From NCBI GenBank assembly GCA_964551975.1, contig CAZKFI010000015.1, positions 1 through 40,491 of the forward strand: a DNA stretch of 40,491 nucleotides, given 5' to 3'. The notes under the pieces were generated by a model. The model searched no databases and had not been told where the DNA came from. It was given only the letters and a program-made list of their open reading frames with translations. The first letter of the stretch is position 1, and the number at the start of each line of letters is the position of its first letter. The stretch is from REEB426 sp964551975. GTDB lineage: Bacteria > Actinomycetota > Actinomycetes > S36-B12. The translations under genes and the position numbers were made by a program. Of this stretch, positions 1 through 7,957 are shown in pieces.

Positions 1-2296
1 TCTGAGACGACGACGCAGCACCCGCAGCAACAAACGCCGTAGTCACCGTGAAATCGCCGACTGGGTAGCGGCTGCCGGATACCAGACCGATATCGCATTT
101 CCTTGGCGCCAATTTCAAGCACACCTCCGGAGGATCGGACGCGTACTTGATTTCCGCCTTGAGGCCTGCCAGGTCAGATGCAATCTTGCCCACACCGACC
201 ACACGGAAGGTCGGTCGAGTGCCCGTGTCGGTCACCGCCAATGTGGTCAAGTTGAGCGTTGCCGACTTACCCGCACCAGCCGTAACCGTCTTCGCAACCC
301 AACCTGTCACGTTGAGTCCAGTGTCGGTGTTCTTGACAGTGACGCGAATATCCGATGCTGACAGGGATGCCTGCGTCCAGGTAATCGTCATGTTCTGCCA
401 TTGGCGGACGCGGCCAGCCTCGGTGCAGGACATGCGGGGCACCGTCTCGTCATACTTGAACAACACCGAGGAATCCGGGTAACAGGTCACCAGGTTCGAC
501 CCGAACTGGCCGATGCCATCACTATCCGACACCGTCCAAATACACGGCTCATCCGGATCCGCGACAAACGCATACAGCGTTCCGGGAGTACTGACGTTGT
601 ATTCGGCACCGTTCGTGCCACCAGGGCAGAACGTATTCGCCGCGAAGTCCCAACAGATCGCATCGTCGGCCCAGAATCCGCCCTTGTCGTTATCCGGGTC
701 GGCGGGCATGTAGAACTTTTGGTCGAGAATCGTCCACTCGCCAACCGATGCCGTGGTGTAGGCGGTCGGCATATTCGCCGTCGTCACCCGCATGGAGGTC
801 AGCCAGGTCCCGAAGGTCGACGGGAACGTTGCGGAGGCACCGGCTGAGGTCATGCACTCCCGTCCGGTGACGCTACACACCATCTGGAGTACTCCGGAGG
901 TGCTATAGATCGGGATGGGCGGGAACTGGTAGTTCGATGCCAGCGCGATCGTCGGGTTCTTGGATACCGATGCCGCATTCGTGACAGCAGTGGAGGCAAC
1001 GTTCGTGGCCGTCTTCGTGTAGGTGAAGGTCGTAGTACCCGCTGCAGCCACCGTGTAGACACCATTGAACGTGTTGTCCACACCAGCAACCAGGACCGAG
1101 TCACCCGCGATGAACCCGTGCGCGGCAGAGGTCGTCAACTCGGCCACATTGCTCGTCAACGCCTTGTTCGTGATCGTGCGGATCGGCTTCGAGGAGTCAC
1201 AGTTACTCGGCGGATTCGTCGACGGATCCACACAACCGAAGTACGGGCCAGCGAAGTAGTAGACCTTGCCACCGATCACCGAGATATCCGACACCCAGTT
1301 ACCCTCGATGCCGTCGCCGTGATTGGCGATCGGGAAGCCATCCACGGTGAAGTTGGCGCAGCGGACTCCGGTGGTCATATCCAGGCAGTGCAGGCGATCG
1401 TTCTCTGCGTCCACTAGGTAGAACTTCGTCGCGTTGTAGGCGGTGCCCTCGAAGGCCGTGGCTCCCAGGTCGTTCCTGGTCGTACCCATGCCGCTGCCGG
1501 ACATCTGGATGTAGGAGGTGGCGCAGTTCACGGGTGCAGCACCGGTGTAGTCCACGCAGAGGAAGCCCACAGAGTCGTTCGTAGCGTTGTGCACACCCGT
1601 GTAGAACTTGCCAGTGGCGTTGTTGTAGGCGCCAAGGCTGTTGTTGGTGTTGCCGTAGCCGGAAATCTGGTACTTCAACTGCGAGTTCGCGGTTCCGCAA
1701 CCCAGGCCGGTGAAACGGTCATGGCACTCAATCGTGATCGTGCCGCCTTGATGGTGCCAAACGTTCAACGCGCGCGTCGGGGTAAAGGTCAGGCTGTAGC
1801 CGTCACCACCGGGGGTCGGAGGGAACGAGACCGGAGCCGCCAACTGCCCTGCTGATTGATTGGCTGACACCTGGTACCCGGAAGCGTCCAAGCCAAAGGA
1901 ACTCACGTCGCCGGCCGCGCGAATGCCGCGCACGGTGGAAAGCGCACCGGGTGCACTACTGGACCAAGTGGAACCGTTCGTCGTGTACTGCAGTGACCAC
2001 CCTTCCGGGTAGACGATGTCACTGGTGCTGTTCAAGGCGGCCTCAGTGGGCAGCCAGGTCGTAGTCACGGTGGAGTCGGTCTGCCCAATCATCGAGATCG
2101 GCGCAGTGTTCGTCGTGTCGAACAACGTCGCCTGTTCCGCACCCGCGGTGGTGCCGCTATCGGCAACCGCCAAGGTCGGGTCAGTCGCGACCGCATCAGA
2201 CGGACTCATCGAGTTCCAGATGATGAAGCCTGCGCCAAGCGCCGTGGCAACAACTGCTGCGATCAGTGGGCTACGAAAGCGGGATGCAAGCAACAC
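1..2296 (-). CDS. Large membrane-anchored/secreted beta-rich surface protein, N-terminal part (C-terminus beyond the window edge)
   Basis: One uninterrupted minus-strand frame runs from here off the left edge (about 765 codons, no stop). The N-terminus has basic residues and a hydrophobic stretch (SPLIAAVVATALGAGFIIW, residues about 9-27), a signal peptide or signal anchor; the rest is Thr/Ser/Asn-rich. Several blade-like segments share a pattern of a short K/Y-rich strand, then x-C-x-D-x(n)-C (FLCVDYTGAAPVNC, LHCLDMTTGVRC, FGCVDPSTNPPSNC), suggesting a propeller-like fold with disulfides. At 962-1168 it encodes a segment beginning NKALTSNVAELTTSAAHGF, resembling the repeat domain annotated as FCCH-like in phage and actinobacterial surface proteins. 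An FN3-like segment follows. I chose GTG 2296 because GGAGG lies 8 nt upstream; ATG 2311 in the same frame has no Shine-Dalgarno. Role unknown, probably cell-surface or adhesin-like. Confidence 0.8.
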   Translation of the reverse strand, partial: MLLASRFRSPLIAAVVATALGAGFIIWNSMSPSDAVATDPTLAVADSGTTAGAEQATLFDTTNTAPISMIGQTDSTVTTTWLPTEAALNSTSDIVYPEGWSLQYTTNGSTWSSSAPGALSTVRGIRAAGDVSSFGLDASGYQVSANQSAGQLAAPVSFPPTPGGDGYSLTFTPTRALNVWHHQGGTITIECHDRFTGLGCGTANSQLKYQISGYGNTNNSLGAYNNATGKFYTGVHNATNDSVGFLCVDYTGAAPVNCATSYIQMSGSGMGTTRNDLGATAFEGTAYNATKFYLVDAENDRLHCLDMTTGVRCANFTVDGFPIANHGDGIEGNWVSDISVIGGKVYYFAGPYFGCVDPSTNPPSNCDSSKPIRTITNKALTSNVAELTTSAAHGFIAGDSVLVAGVDNTFNGVYTVAAAGTTTFTYTKTATNVASTAVTNAASVSKNPTIALASNYQFPPIPIYSTSGVLQMVCSVTGRECMTSAGASATFPSTFGTWLTSMRVTTANMPTAYTTASVGEWTILDQKFYMPADPDNDKGGFWADDAICWDFAANTFCPGGTNGAEYNVSTPGTLYAFVADPDEPCIWTVSDSDGIGQFGSNLVTCYPDSSVLFKYDETVPRMSCTEAGRVRQWQNMTITWTQASLSASDIRVTVKNTDTGLNVTGWVAKTVTAGAGKSATLNLTTLAVTDTGTRPTFRVVGVGKIASDLAGLKAEIKYASDPPEVCLKLAPRKCDIGLVSGSRYPVGDFTVTTAFVAAGAASSSQ

Positions 2297-2429
2297 CTGC
2301 GTGACCTCCATGGTTAGCGGTTGCCCTGCACCCGGGCGACCGCGCGTCCTGCACAAAGCGTACCCCACTGTTTTCAGCGATCTTTATGGATATGGGTTAT
2401 CCCTCATCAGTGATCTGTAAGGAAATAAT

Positions 2430-2465
2430 TTGCAATGATCTCTACTGACTTAGTAGGGTTCGCTC
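2430..2465 (+). promoter_or_regulatory. Predicted leaderless promoter of the TSUP gene
   Basis: TTGCAA at 2430-2435, an 18-bp spacer, then TAGGGT at 2454-2459, followed by exactly 6 nt and the GTG start at 2466. A -10 box this close places the transcript start at the start codon itself. No convincing Shine-Dalgarno is present. Confidence 0.55.
2442..2456. promoter_or_regulatory. Inverted repeat CTACT-N5-AGTAG, possible operator of the TSUP gene
   Basis: A perfect 5-5-5 inverted repeat lies between the putative -35 (TTGCAA, 2430-2435) and the start codon, overlapping the -10 box. A repressor bound here would block the promoter directly. The arms are short, so chance cannot be excluded. Confidence 0.35.
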
Positions 2466-3374
2466 GTGCAGGCGCTGTTCTTTATCGCCCTCGCCGGCTT
2501 CGGCGCCCAGCTGGTGGACGGCTCACTGGGCATGGGCTACGGCCTCACCTCGTCGACCCTGCTGATGGCCATCGGCCTGACCCCGGCCATCGCCTCCGCC
2601 TCGGTGCACCTCGCTGAGATCGGCACTGCCGCTGCCAGCGGCATCGCCCACGGCAAGTTGGGGAACGTCGACAAGACGGTCCTTCGGCGGATCGCCGTTC
2701 CCGGCGGGATCGGTGCATTCGCTGGCGCCACCGTGCTCTCCGGGCTCTCCACCCAGGCCGCCCGCCCCTGGGCCAGCGGCATCCTGTTCCTGCTCGGTGT
2801 CTACGTACTGATTCGGTTCCTGCGGCGACGTGCCGCCCTCGTACGCAAGGGCCGCCCCGGCCACCGCTTCCTGATTCCGTTGGGATTGATCGGCGGGTTC
2901 GTTGACGCGACCGGTGGCGGGGGCTGGGGTCCGGTCACCACACCCGCACTACTGGCAACGGGACGCATGGCACCCAATCGGGTCGTTGGAACGATGAATG
3001 CTGCGGAGTTCATCGTGGCCGTCTGCGCAAGTGCTGGGTTCATCGTGGGCCTGGGTCTGGCGGCCATTCGCTGGGATGTGCTGGTGCCCCTGCTCCTCGG
3101 CGGGCTCATCGCGGCGCCGGTGGCCGCCTGGATCGCCCACCGGTTACCCATGCGCGTGATGGGTGTAGCGGTCGGCGGCATGATCATCGTGACCAACAGC
3201 ATCACCATCCTGCGCTCGGTCAGCGCACCGTCATCGGTGATGGCGACGATCCTCATCGTCGAGATCGTGACCTGGGTGAGCCTGCTGGCCGTGGTGATCC
3301 GGCAGGTGCGTCAGGACAAACGATCGGCCGGCATCACCACAGAAAGCAATTCCCAGCCTGAACCGGTGACCTAA
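2466..3374 (+). CDS. TSUP-family (TauE/SafE) membrane transporter
   Basis: A 302-residue integral membrane protein with the TSUP/TauE-SafE architecture: two homologous halves of about four membrane helices each. The halves begin with the related signatures GFGAQLVDGSLGMGYG (residues about 12-27) and GLIGGFVDATGGGGWGP (about 140-156). The family exports sulfite or other small organosulfur or organic anions; the substrate cannot be told from sequence. The middle and C-terminal tail are basic and hydrophilic. The GTG start is supported by a TAGGGT box 6 nt upstream. The gene stands alone, divergent from the surface protein and convergent with bldC, sharing the CTAA stop tetramer with it. Confidence 0.88.
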   Translation: MQALFFIALAGFGAQLVDGSLGMGYGLTSSTLLMAIGLTPAIASASVHLAEIGTAAASGIAHGKLGNVDKTVLRRIAVPGGIGAFAGATVLSGLSTQAARPWASGILFLLGVYVLIRFLRRRAALVRKGRPGHRFLIPLGLIGGFVDATGGGGWGPVTTPALLATGRMAPNRVVGTMNAAEFIVAVCASAGFIVGLGLAAIRWDVLVPLLLGGLIAAPVAAWIAHRLPMRVMGVAVGGMIIVTNSITILRSVSAPSSVMATILIVEIVTWVSLLAVVIRQVRQDKRSAGITTESNSQPEPVT

Positions 3375-3625
3375 ATCCCGCCCGACAAATCCTGACGCTG
3401 GAACGTCGCCGTTGCCGGATCAAATCCATGCGCTGTCAGCAACGCCGTCACATCAGTCTGCCGATACCGCCGATGCCCACCGGGCGTCTTCACGCTCGGC
3501 AGCTTGCCGGAAATCGCCCAGCGCGTCACCGTCTTTGGATCCACCCGAAAAAGCGACGCGACCTCCCCCGGTGTCAGAAGCGCATCCCCATCAAAGCCAC
3601 CCAGACCCGTTGGACTGGAATCCAT
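3371..3625 (-). CDS. bldC: BldC-like MerR-type small DNA-binding regulator
   Basis: An 84-residue protein with a single winged-helix domain of the MerR/excisionase type: LLTPGEVASLFRVDPKTVTRWAISGKLPSVKTPGGHRRYRQTDV. The BldC family consists of a lone DNA-binding domain without an effector domain; in Streptomyces BldC represses development by cooperative binding to direct repeats. The start ATG 3625 has GGAGGTGG upstream; a longer in-frame extension is Cys/His-rich and unlike the family. The pairing with a downstream divergent Leu/Val/Phe dehydrogenase, DUF3073 and purM matches the Streptomyces locus. Its stop TAG overlaps the stop of the convergent transporter. Confidence 0.88.
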   Translation of the reverse strand: MDSSPTGLGGFDGDALLTPGEVASLFRVDPKTVTRWAISGKLPSVKTPGGHRRYRQTDVTALLTAHGFDPATATFQRQDLSGGI

Positions 3626-3667
3626 GGCCCCACCTCCCCAGCCCTGCCCCCCTACTGTTGCACTTCC

Positions 3668-3682
3668 GGGCAGGAACTGCCG
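3668..3682. promoter_or_regulatory. Small inverted repeat in the bldC/dehydrogenase divergent region
   Basis: GGCAG-GAA-CTGCC lies in the 87-bp region between the divergent starts at 3625 and 3713. It could be an operator acting on either gene. The arms are only 5 bp, so support is weak. Confidence 0.25.
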
Positions 3683-3712
3683 TTCATTTTGGCAAGTGTG
3701 GAGGTGTCTGGC

Positions 3713-4804
3713 ATGACAACGGGCACAAGCCCAGCAGGCGCAGACCCCTGGGCAGGGTTCCAGGGACATGAACGCGTCCTAGTGACGCAGGACGCCACCA
3801 CCGGCCTTCGGGCGGTGATTGCCCTGCACTCAACCGCCCTGGGTCCAGCCCTCGGTGGCACACGATTCTTGGCCTACCAGCACAGCACTGACCCGGGCGC
3901 GGCCGCCTACGCCGACGCCCTGCGCCTGTCCCACGCCATGTCCTTGAAGAACGCTCTGGCTGGACTGCCTCACGGCGGCGGAAAAGGGGTCATCCTGGCC
4001 AACGCGCCGCAGCCCACCGCCGACCTGCTCGAGGCCTACGGAAGGGCCGTGGCCTCCCTGGACGGCCGATACATCACTGCTGGCGATGTCGGCATCAGCG
4101 TCGCTGATCTCGATGTCATCGCACGCAGTTGCCCCTGGACCACCGGGCGTTCCCCTGACCAGGGGGGCCTGGGTGACACAGGGATCCTGACCGCCATCGG
4201 CGTTTGGCAGGGCATGCGGGGTTGCGCCGAGTTCCGTTGGGGCAATGCCGACCTGGCTGGACGGCGCATTGGAATCGTGGGTATCGGCAAGGTCGGTGCT
4301 CGACTTGCAGGTCACTGCCTCAAGGAAGGCGCCGAGGTGATCGTTGCGGATGTCGATGAGGCAGCCCTCGATCGCTTCCGAGCGGAGTATCCGGAAGCGC
4401 AGATCGTCGGGTCTCCAGAGGAGTTGCTGTCCTGCGAGGTGGACATCTGCTCCCTCAATGCGGTCGGCGGGATGTTGACGGCGGTATCTGCCGCCTCGTT
4501 GCGCGCTGAGATCGTCTGCGGGGCTGCGAACAACCAGCTCGCCGAGGCATCGGTTGCCGAGCTCCTCATGCAGCGTGATGTGCTCTACGCACCGGATTTC
4601 ATGGTGAACTGCGGCGGCGTCATCCAGGCCGCTGCGGAATTCGCACGCGCATCGTTCGAGTCGGCGGAGGTCCAGGCGCGGCGTGTCTACGACACGACCC
4701 TGACCGTTTTGGAGCGCGCACAGCGGGCTGGAACGACCCCGCTGGCCGCTGCCTTAGAGGAAGCCGAGGATCGGATCGCCAGGGCGCGCACGACCCAACC
4801 CTGA
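3713..4804 (+). CDS. Leucine/valine/phenylalanine dehydrogenase (Glu/Leu/Phe/Val dehydrogenase family)
   Basis: A 363-residue NAD-dependent amino-acid dehydrogenase that reversibly deaminates a branched-chain or aromatic amino acid to the 2-oxo acid and ammonia. The N-terminal substrate domain has K79 (MSLKN) and the motif GLPHGGGKG with catalytic K91, plus TAGDVG with D125. The NAD-binding Rossmann domain starts at GIVGIGKVG (187-195). Its length fits the short Leu/Val/Phe branch rather than glutamate dehydrogenase. ATG 3713 has GGAGGTG upstream; the in-frame extension to 3428 is antisense to bldC and lacks family similarity. The bldC-adjacent position matches valine dehydrogenase (vdh) in Streptomyces, but substrate specificity is an inference. 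Confidence 0.9.
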   Translation: MTTGTSPAGADPWAGFQGHERVLVTQDATTGLRAVIALHSTALGPALGGTRFLAYQHSTDPGAAAYADALRLSHAMSLKNALAGLPHGGGKGVILANAPQPTADLLEAYGRAVASLDGRYITAGDVGISVADLDVIARSCPWTTGRSPDQGGLGDTGILTAIGVWQGMRGCAEFRWGNADLAGRRIGIVGIGKVGARLAGHCLKEGAEVIVADVDEAALDRFRAEYPEAQIVGSPEELLSCEVDICSLNAVGGMLTAVSAASLRAEIVCGAANNQLAEASVAELLMQRDVLYAPDFMVNCGGVIQAAAEFARASFESAEVQARRVYDTTLTVLERAQRAGTTPLAAALEEAEDRIARARTTQP

Positions 4805-4809
4805 CCGGG

Positions 4810-4815
4810 TAGGGT
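4810..4815 (+). promoter_or_regulatory. Possible -10 box of the DUF3073 gene
   Basis: TAGGGT lies in the 98-bp gap between the dehydrogenase stop and the DUF3073 start and predicts a leader of about 80 nt. I see no good -35 element. Confidence 0.3.
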
Positions 4816-4902
4816 ATGCACTGAGCGCCCTGCCGCGCTGATGGCGGGCGAATGTCCGTCCACGACTTGCAGGGCTTAGTCCCTGGGCAAGGGGGTCGAG
4901 CC

Positions 4903-5287
4903 ATGGGGCGCGGCCGTGCAAAGGCCAAGCAGACCAAGGTTGCCCGTGCATTGAAGTACGGCGGCCCGCAAACTGACCTGCAGCGATTGCAGGCGGAGTT
5001 GTCGGGTGGTCAGGGCAAGGAACTTGGTCGAGCCGATGACGAGGCTGACGGTGTCNNNNNNNNNNNNNNNNNNNNNNNNNNNNNNNNNNNNNNNNNNNNN
5101 NNNNNNNNNNNNNNNNNNNNNNNNNNNNNNNNNNNNNNNNNNNNNNNNNNNNNNNTACGCCAAGGATCCCTACGCCAAGGATCCGTACGACGAGGACGAT
5201 CCCTACGCGGATGATCCTTACGCGAAGTACTACGAGGAAGACGAAGAAGACGGGTCTGGCGAGGACTCGTCCGACGATCGCCCCTAA
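4903..5287 (+). CDS. DUF3073 small protein, interrupted by an assembly gap
   Basis: The N-terminus MGRGRAKAKQTKVARALKY is the highly conserved opening of DUF3073, a small actinobacterial protein of unknown function encoded beside purM. The C-terminus after the gap is acidic and repetitive (YAKDP, DPYADDPYAKYY) and ends at TAA 5285-5287. Start ATG 4903 has AAGGGGG upstream. The two ends are in different frames, but the 100 N between them are of arbitrary length, so this is not evidence of a frameshift. The stop overlaps the purM stop on the other strand. Confidence 0.85.
5056..5155. other. Assembly gap (100 N)
   Basis: Exactly 100 N interrupt the DUF3073 gene. A round number is the usual placeholder for a gap of unknown size. 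The flanking tandem repeat probably caused the break. Confidence 0.99.
5156..5218 (+). repeat. Tandem repeat encoding YAKDP/YADDP units
   Basis: Two near-identical 15-bp units (5156-5170 and 5171-5185, differing in the last base) are followed by diverged 18-bp and 15-bp units. They encode acidic-aromatic pentapeptides at the C-terminus of DUF3073. The array abuts the gap, so its true copy number is unknown. Confidence 0.8.
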
Positions 5288-6408
5288 CCCGCGTACTGAC
5301 CGGTCAGCAGGGCAATACCGCCCTTGCCGCCCTTCGGCGCATCATCCGACCTGTCCTGCGCTGAGCGTGCGCGTACCTGGCCGCAGATCCAGGCCGGAAC
5401 TCCGCGGTGCAGGAGTGCCCTAACGGCGGCATCCGCACTGTCCGGTGCAACGACCGCGATCATCCCGATACCCATGTTGAAGGTGCGCTCCAACTCGGCT
5501 TCCTCGACGGCACCGGCGGCACCGAGGTAGCCGAAGAGCGGCGGAAGTTCCCAGCTACCGCGAGCTACCTCTGCGGTGCACTGGACCGGCAGCACCCGCG
5601 CCAGGTTCGCGGCCAGGCCACCCCCGGTGATGTGGCTGAACGCATGAACCGTCACCTGATGCGTGAGTGCCAGGCAGTCCTGGGCGTAAATGCGGGTGGG
5701 TTCCAGCAACATCGCGCCGAGCGACTCCGGCAGACCCTCTGGGCGGGCCGAAAGTCCAGCACCACCCGGGCCAAGGACGATGGCGCGGGCCAAGGAATAA
5801 CCATTGGCGTGTAGACCACTGGATGCCATCGCGATGAGCACATCCCCTGGCCGCACCCGATCCGGGCCCAACAGAGCATCTGCCTCGACAACGCCGGTGC
5901 CCGCCCCAGCCAGATCGAATTCGTCAGCCGCCATAAGTCCGGGGTGCTCCGCGGTTTCACCCCCCAGGAGGGCGCAGCCCGCCTGTCGGCACCCCTCGGC
6001 GATACCCGCCACGATCGCAGCGATGCGCTCGGGCACCACGGCACCGGTGGCGATGTAGTCGGTAAGGAACAGTGGCTCGGCTCCGCACACGACCAGGTCG
6101 TCCACGATCATCGCCACCAGATCGATGCCGATGGTGTCGTAGCGTTCTAAGGCGCGCGCGACCGCCACCTTGGTTCCCACCCCATCGGTGGAGGTGGCCA
6201 GGAGGGGACGGCGGTAGCGGGCAAGAGCGGAAGCATCAAAGAGTCCGGCGAACCCACCAAAGTCACCCACCGACTCCGGTCGTTGAGTGGACTCCACCGC
6301 AGCGCGCATCAGTGCAACGGCTCGCTCGCCGGCTTCGACGTCGACCCCAGCGGCGGCGTACGAGGTAATCGGCGGTGTCGCCGTGCTGCTCGGTGCTGGA
6401 TCGCTCAT
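5284..6408 (-). CDS. purM: Phosphoribosylformylglycinamidine cyclo-ligase (AIR synthetase)
   Basis: A 374-residue PurM, which closes FGAM to 5-aminoimidazole ribonucleotide with ATP in de novo purine synthesis. It shows the PurM/PurL-type signatures SYAAAGVDVEAGERAV at the N-terminus, TSTDGVGTK, DLVVCGAEPLFLTDYIATG and LLGGETAEHPG, and SHITGGGLAANLARVLP in the C-terminal domain. The C-terminal tail carries a Gly/Lys-rich patch (DAPKGGKGG). Its ATG overlaps the purF stop as ATGA, so the two are translationally coupled. The stop TAG at 5284-5286 overlaps the DUF3073 stop in CTAA. Confidence 0.97.
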   Translation of the reverse strand: MSDPAPSSTATPPITSYAAAGVDVEAGERAVALMRAAVESTQRPESVGDFGGFAGLFDASALARYRRPLLATSTDGVGTKVAVARALERYDTIGIDLVAMIVDDLVVCGAEPLFLTDYIATGAVVPERIAAIVAGIAEGCRQAGCALLGGETAEHPGLMAADEFDLAGAGTGVVEADALLGPDRVRPGDVLIAMASSGLHANGYSLARAIVLGPGGAGLSARPEGLPESLGAMLLEPTRIYAQDCLALTHQVTVHAFSHITGGGLAANLARVLPVQCTAEVARGSWELPPLFGYLGAAGAVEEAELERTFNMGIGMIAVVAPDSADAAVRALLHRGVPAWICGQVRARSAQDRSDDAPKGGKGGIALLTGQYAG

Positions 6409-7901
6409 GGTGTCGCTCGGATGACGCGATCTTCGATGGCCGCCATCACCTGGCGATGGGGAAGGTCCTCAAGGCCCACCGGGATCGGGTACTCGCCGTC
6501 GAAGCAGGCACGACAGAGCCGATCCTTCGGCAACGTGGTTGCCCCCACCAGGGCATCCAGGGAGACGTACCCCAGGGAATCCGCACCGATCGAGGAACGC
6601 ACCGCCTCGGAATCCAGGCCATTGGCAATGAGTTCTGCGCGCGTAGCGAAGTCGATGCCGTAAAAGCAGGGCCAGCGGACCGGAGGCGAGGAGATGCGCA
6701 CATGCACCTCAACGGCACCGGCCTCACGCAGCATTCGCACCAGTGCACGCTGGGTATTACCGCGCACGATGGAGTCATCCACCACGACGAGACGTTTGCC
6801 GGCGATCACTTCGCGCAATGGGTTGAGTTTCAGTCGGATGCCCAACTGCCTGATCGACTGCGAAGGTTGAATGAAGGTGCGGCCCACGTAGGCGTTCTTC
6901 ACCAGCCCTTCCCCAAAAGGCAGGCCCGACTCCTGCGCATAGCCGATCGCCGCATAACGCCCCGATTCCGGGACGGGTATCACCAGATCGGCGTCAGCCG
7001 GGTGCTCTCTGGCCAGTGCTCGGCCGATTTCGGTACGAGCACTTTGAATGCTCCTCCCAGCAATCGACGTGTCCGGACGAGCCAGGTAGACGTACTCGAA
7101 GAGGCAGCCCTTGGGATCCGCATCGGCAAACCGCGCAGTGCGCAGTCCGTTCTCGTCGATGGCAACCAGTTCCCCGGGCTCCACCTCGCGAACGAAGGAC
7201 GCACCGACGATGTCTAGGGCAGCGGTCTCACTGGCCAGTACCCAGCCGCGTTCCAGGCGTCCCAGCACCAGGGGTCTGATGCCCTGCGGGTCACGTGCCC
7301 CGTAGAGCGTTTCGTCGTCCATGAACACCAGGGAGAAGGCGCCGCGCACGTGGCGCAACTCCTCGGCGGCCGCGTCCTCCACCCGCACTCCTGGACGGGC
7401 TGCGATGAGCGCGGTGAGCACCTCGGTATCGCTGGTAGACGGCAGTCCAATGGTGAACGGGAGCTCACCGGAGGTCTGCGCTGCCACCGCCAGTCGCTCA
7501 CGCAGATCCGGGACATTGGTGAGATTGCCGTTGTGGGCAAGTGCCAGATGACCGGTGGCCGTCGAGCGGAAGGTGGGCTGGGCGTTCTCCCACACACTGG
7601 CACCGGTTGTGGAGTAGCGGGTGTGACCGATGGCGAGGTGACCACGCAAGGAAGCAAGGCTCGCCTCATTGAAGACCTGAGACACCAGGCCCATGTCCTT
7701 ATAGACAACGATTTGACTGCCATCACTGACGGCCATGCCCGCTGATTCCTGGCCGCGATGTTGTAGCGCGTACAGGCCGTAATAGGTCAGCTTGGCGACA
7801 TCCTCACCAGGTGCCCAGACGCCGAAGACTCCACAAGCGTCCTGCGGCCCACGCTCACCAGGGAAGACCTCGTGGGTGAGCTGGCCATCACCGCGGAGCA
7901 C
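6405..7901 (-). CDS. purF: Amidophosphoribosyltransferase
   Basis: A 498-residue PurF, the first committed purine enzyme, which makes phosphoribosylamine from PRPP and glutamine. A short propeptide precedes the N-terminal nucleophile C23 (QDACGVFGVWAPG), which is exposed by cleavage as in the Bacillus-type enzyme. The glutaminase domain has YYGLYALQHRGQESAG; the PRPP loop is VVVDDSIVRGNT. Cysteines in GCLFEY, WPCFYG and LCRAC fit the four ligands of the 4Fe-4S cluster of that type. The GTG start has no Shine-Dalgarno but a TAGTCT box exactly 6 nt upstream. It forms an operon with purM. Confidence 0.97.
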   Translation of the reverse strand: MLRGDGQLTHEVFPGERGPQDACGVFGVWAPGEDVAKLTYYGLYALQHRGQESAGMAVSDGSQIVVYKDMGLVSQVFNEASLASLRGHLAIGHTRYSTTGASVWENAQPTFRSTATGHLALAHNGNLTNVPDLRERLAVAAQTSGELPFTIGLPSTSDTEVLTALIAARPGVRVEDAAAEELRHVRGAFSLVFMDDETLYGARDPQGIRPLVLGRLERGWVLASETAALDIVGASFVREVEPGELVAIDENGLRTARFADADPKGCLFEYVYLARPDTSIAGRSIQSARTEIGRALAREHPADADLVIPVPESGRYAAIGYAQESGLPFGEGLVKNAYVGRTFIQPSQSIRQLGIRLKLNPLREVIAGKRLVVVDDSIVRGNTQRALVRMLREAGAVEVHVRISSPPVRWPCFYGIDFATRAELIANGLDSEAVRSSIGADSLGYVSLDALVGATTLPKDRLCRACFDGEYPIPVGLEDLPHRQVMAAIEDRVIRATP

Positions 7902-7913
7902 CCGCCAAGACTA
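7902..7913 (-). promoter_or_regulatory. Predicted leaderless promoter (-10) of purF
   Basis: On the minus strand TAGTCT (7913-7908) is followed by six bases and the GTG start of purF. It lies in the 56-bp gap after potC, which implies that purF-purM has its own promoter. The -35 is unclear. Confidence 0.5.
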
Positions 7914-7957
7914 CGAGGTCGAAGCACCGGGGATTCGGCGGCGAGTTGCCCAATCGA

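Noticed and set aside
1299..1700. Short minus-strand frame of 133 codons at the left end
   Set aside because: It is out of frame with the long surface-protein frame and its product is an Arg/His/Gln-rich shadow.
3428..3712. N-terminal extension of the amino-acid dehydrogenase
   Set aside because: It runs through bldC on the other strand and has no similarity to the family; ATG 3713 has a good Shine-Dalgarno.
4903..5287. Frameshifted pseudogene reading of DUF3073
   Set aside because: The frame change coincides with a 100-N placeholder of arbitrary length, so there is no evidence of a real mutation.
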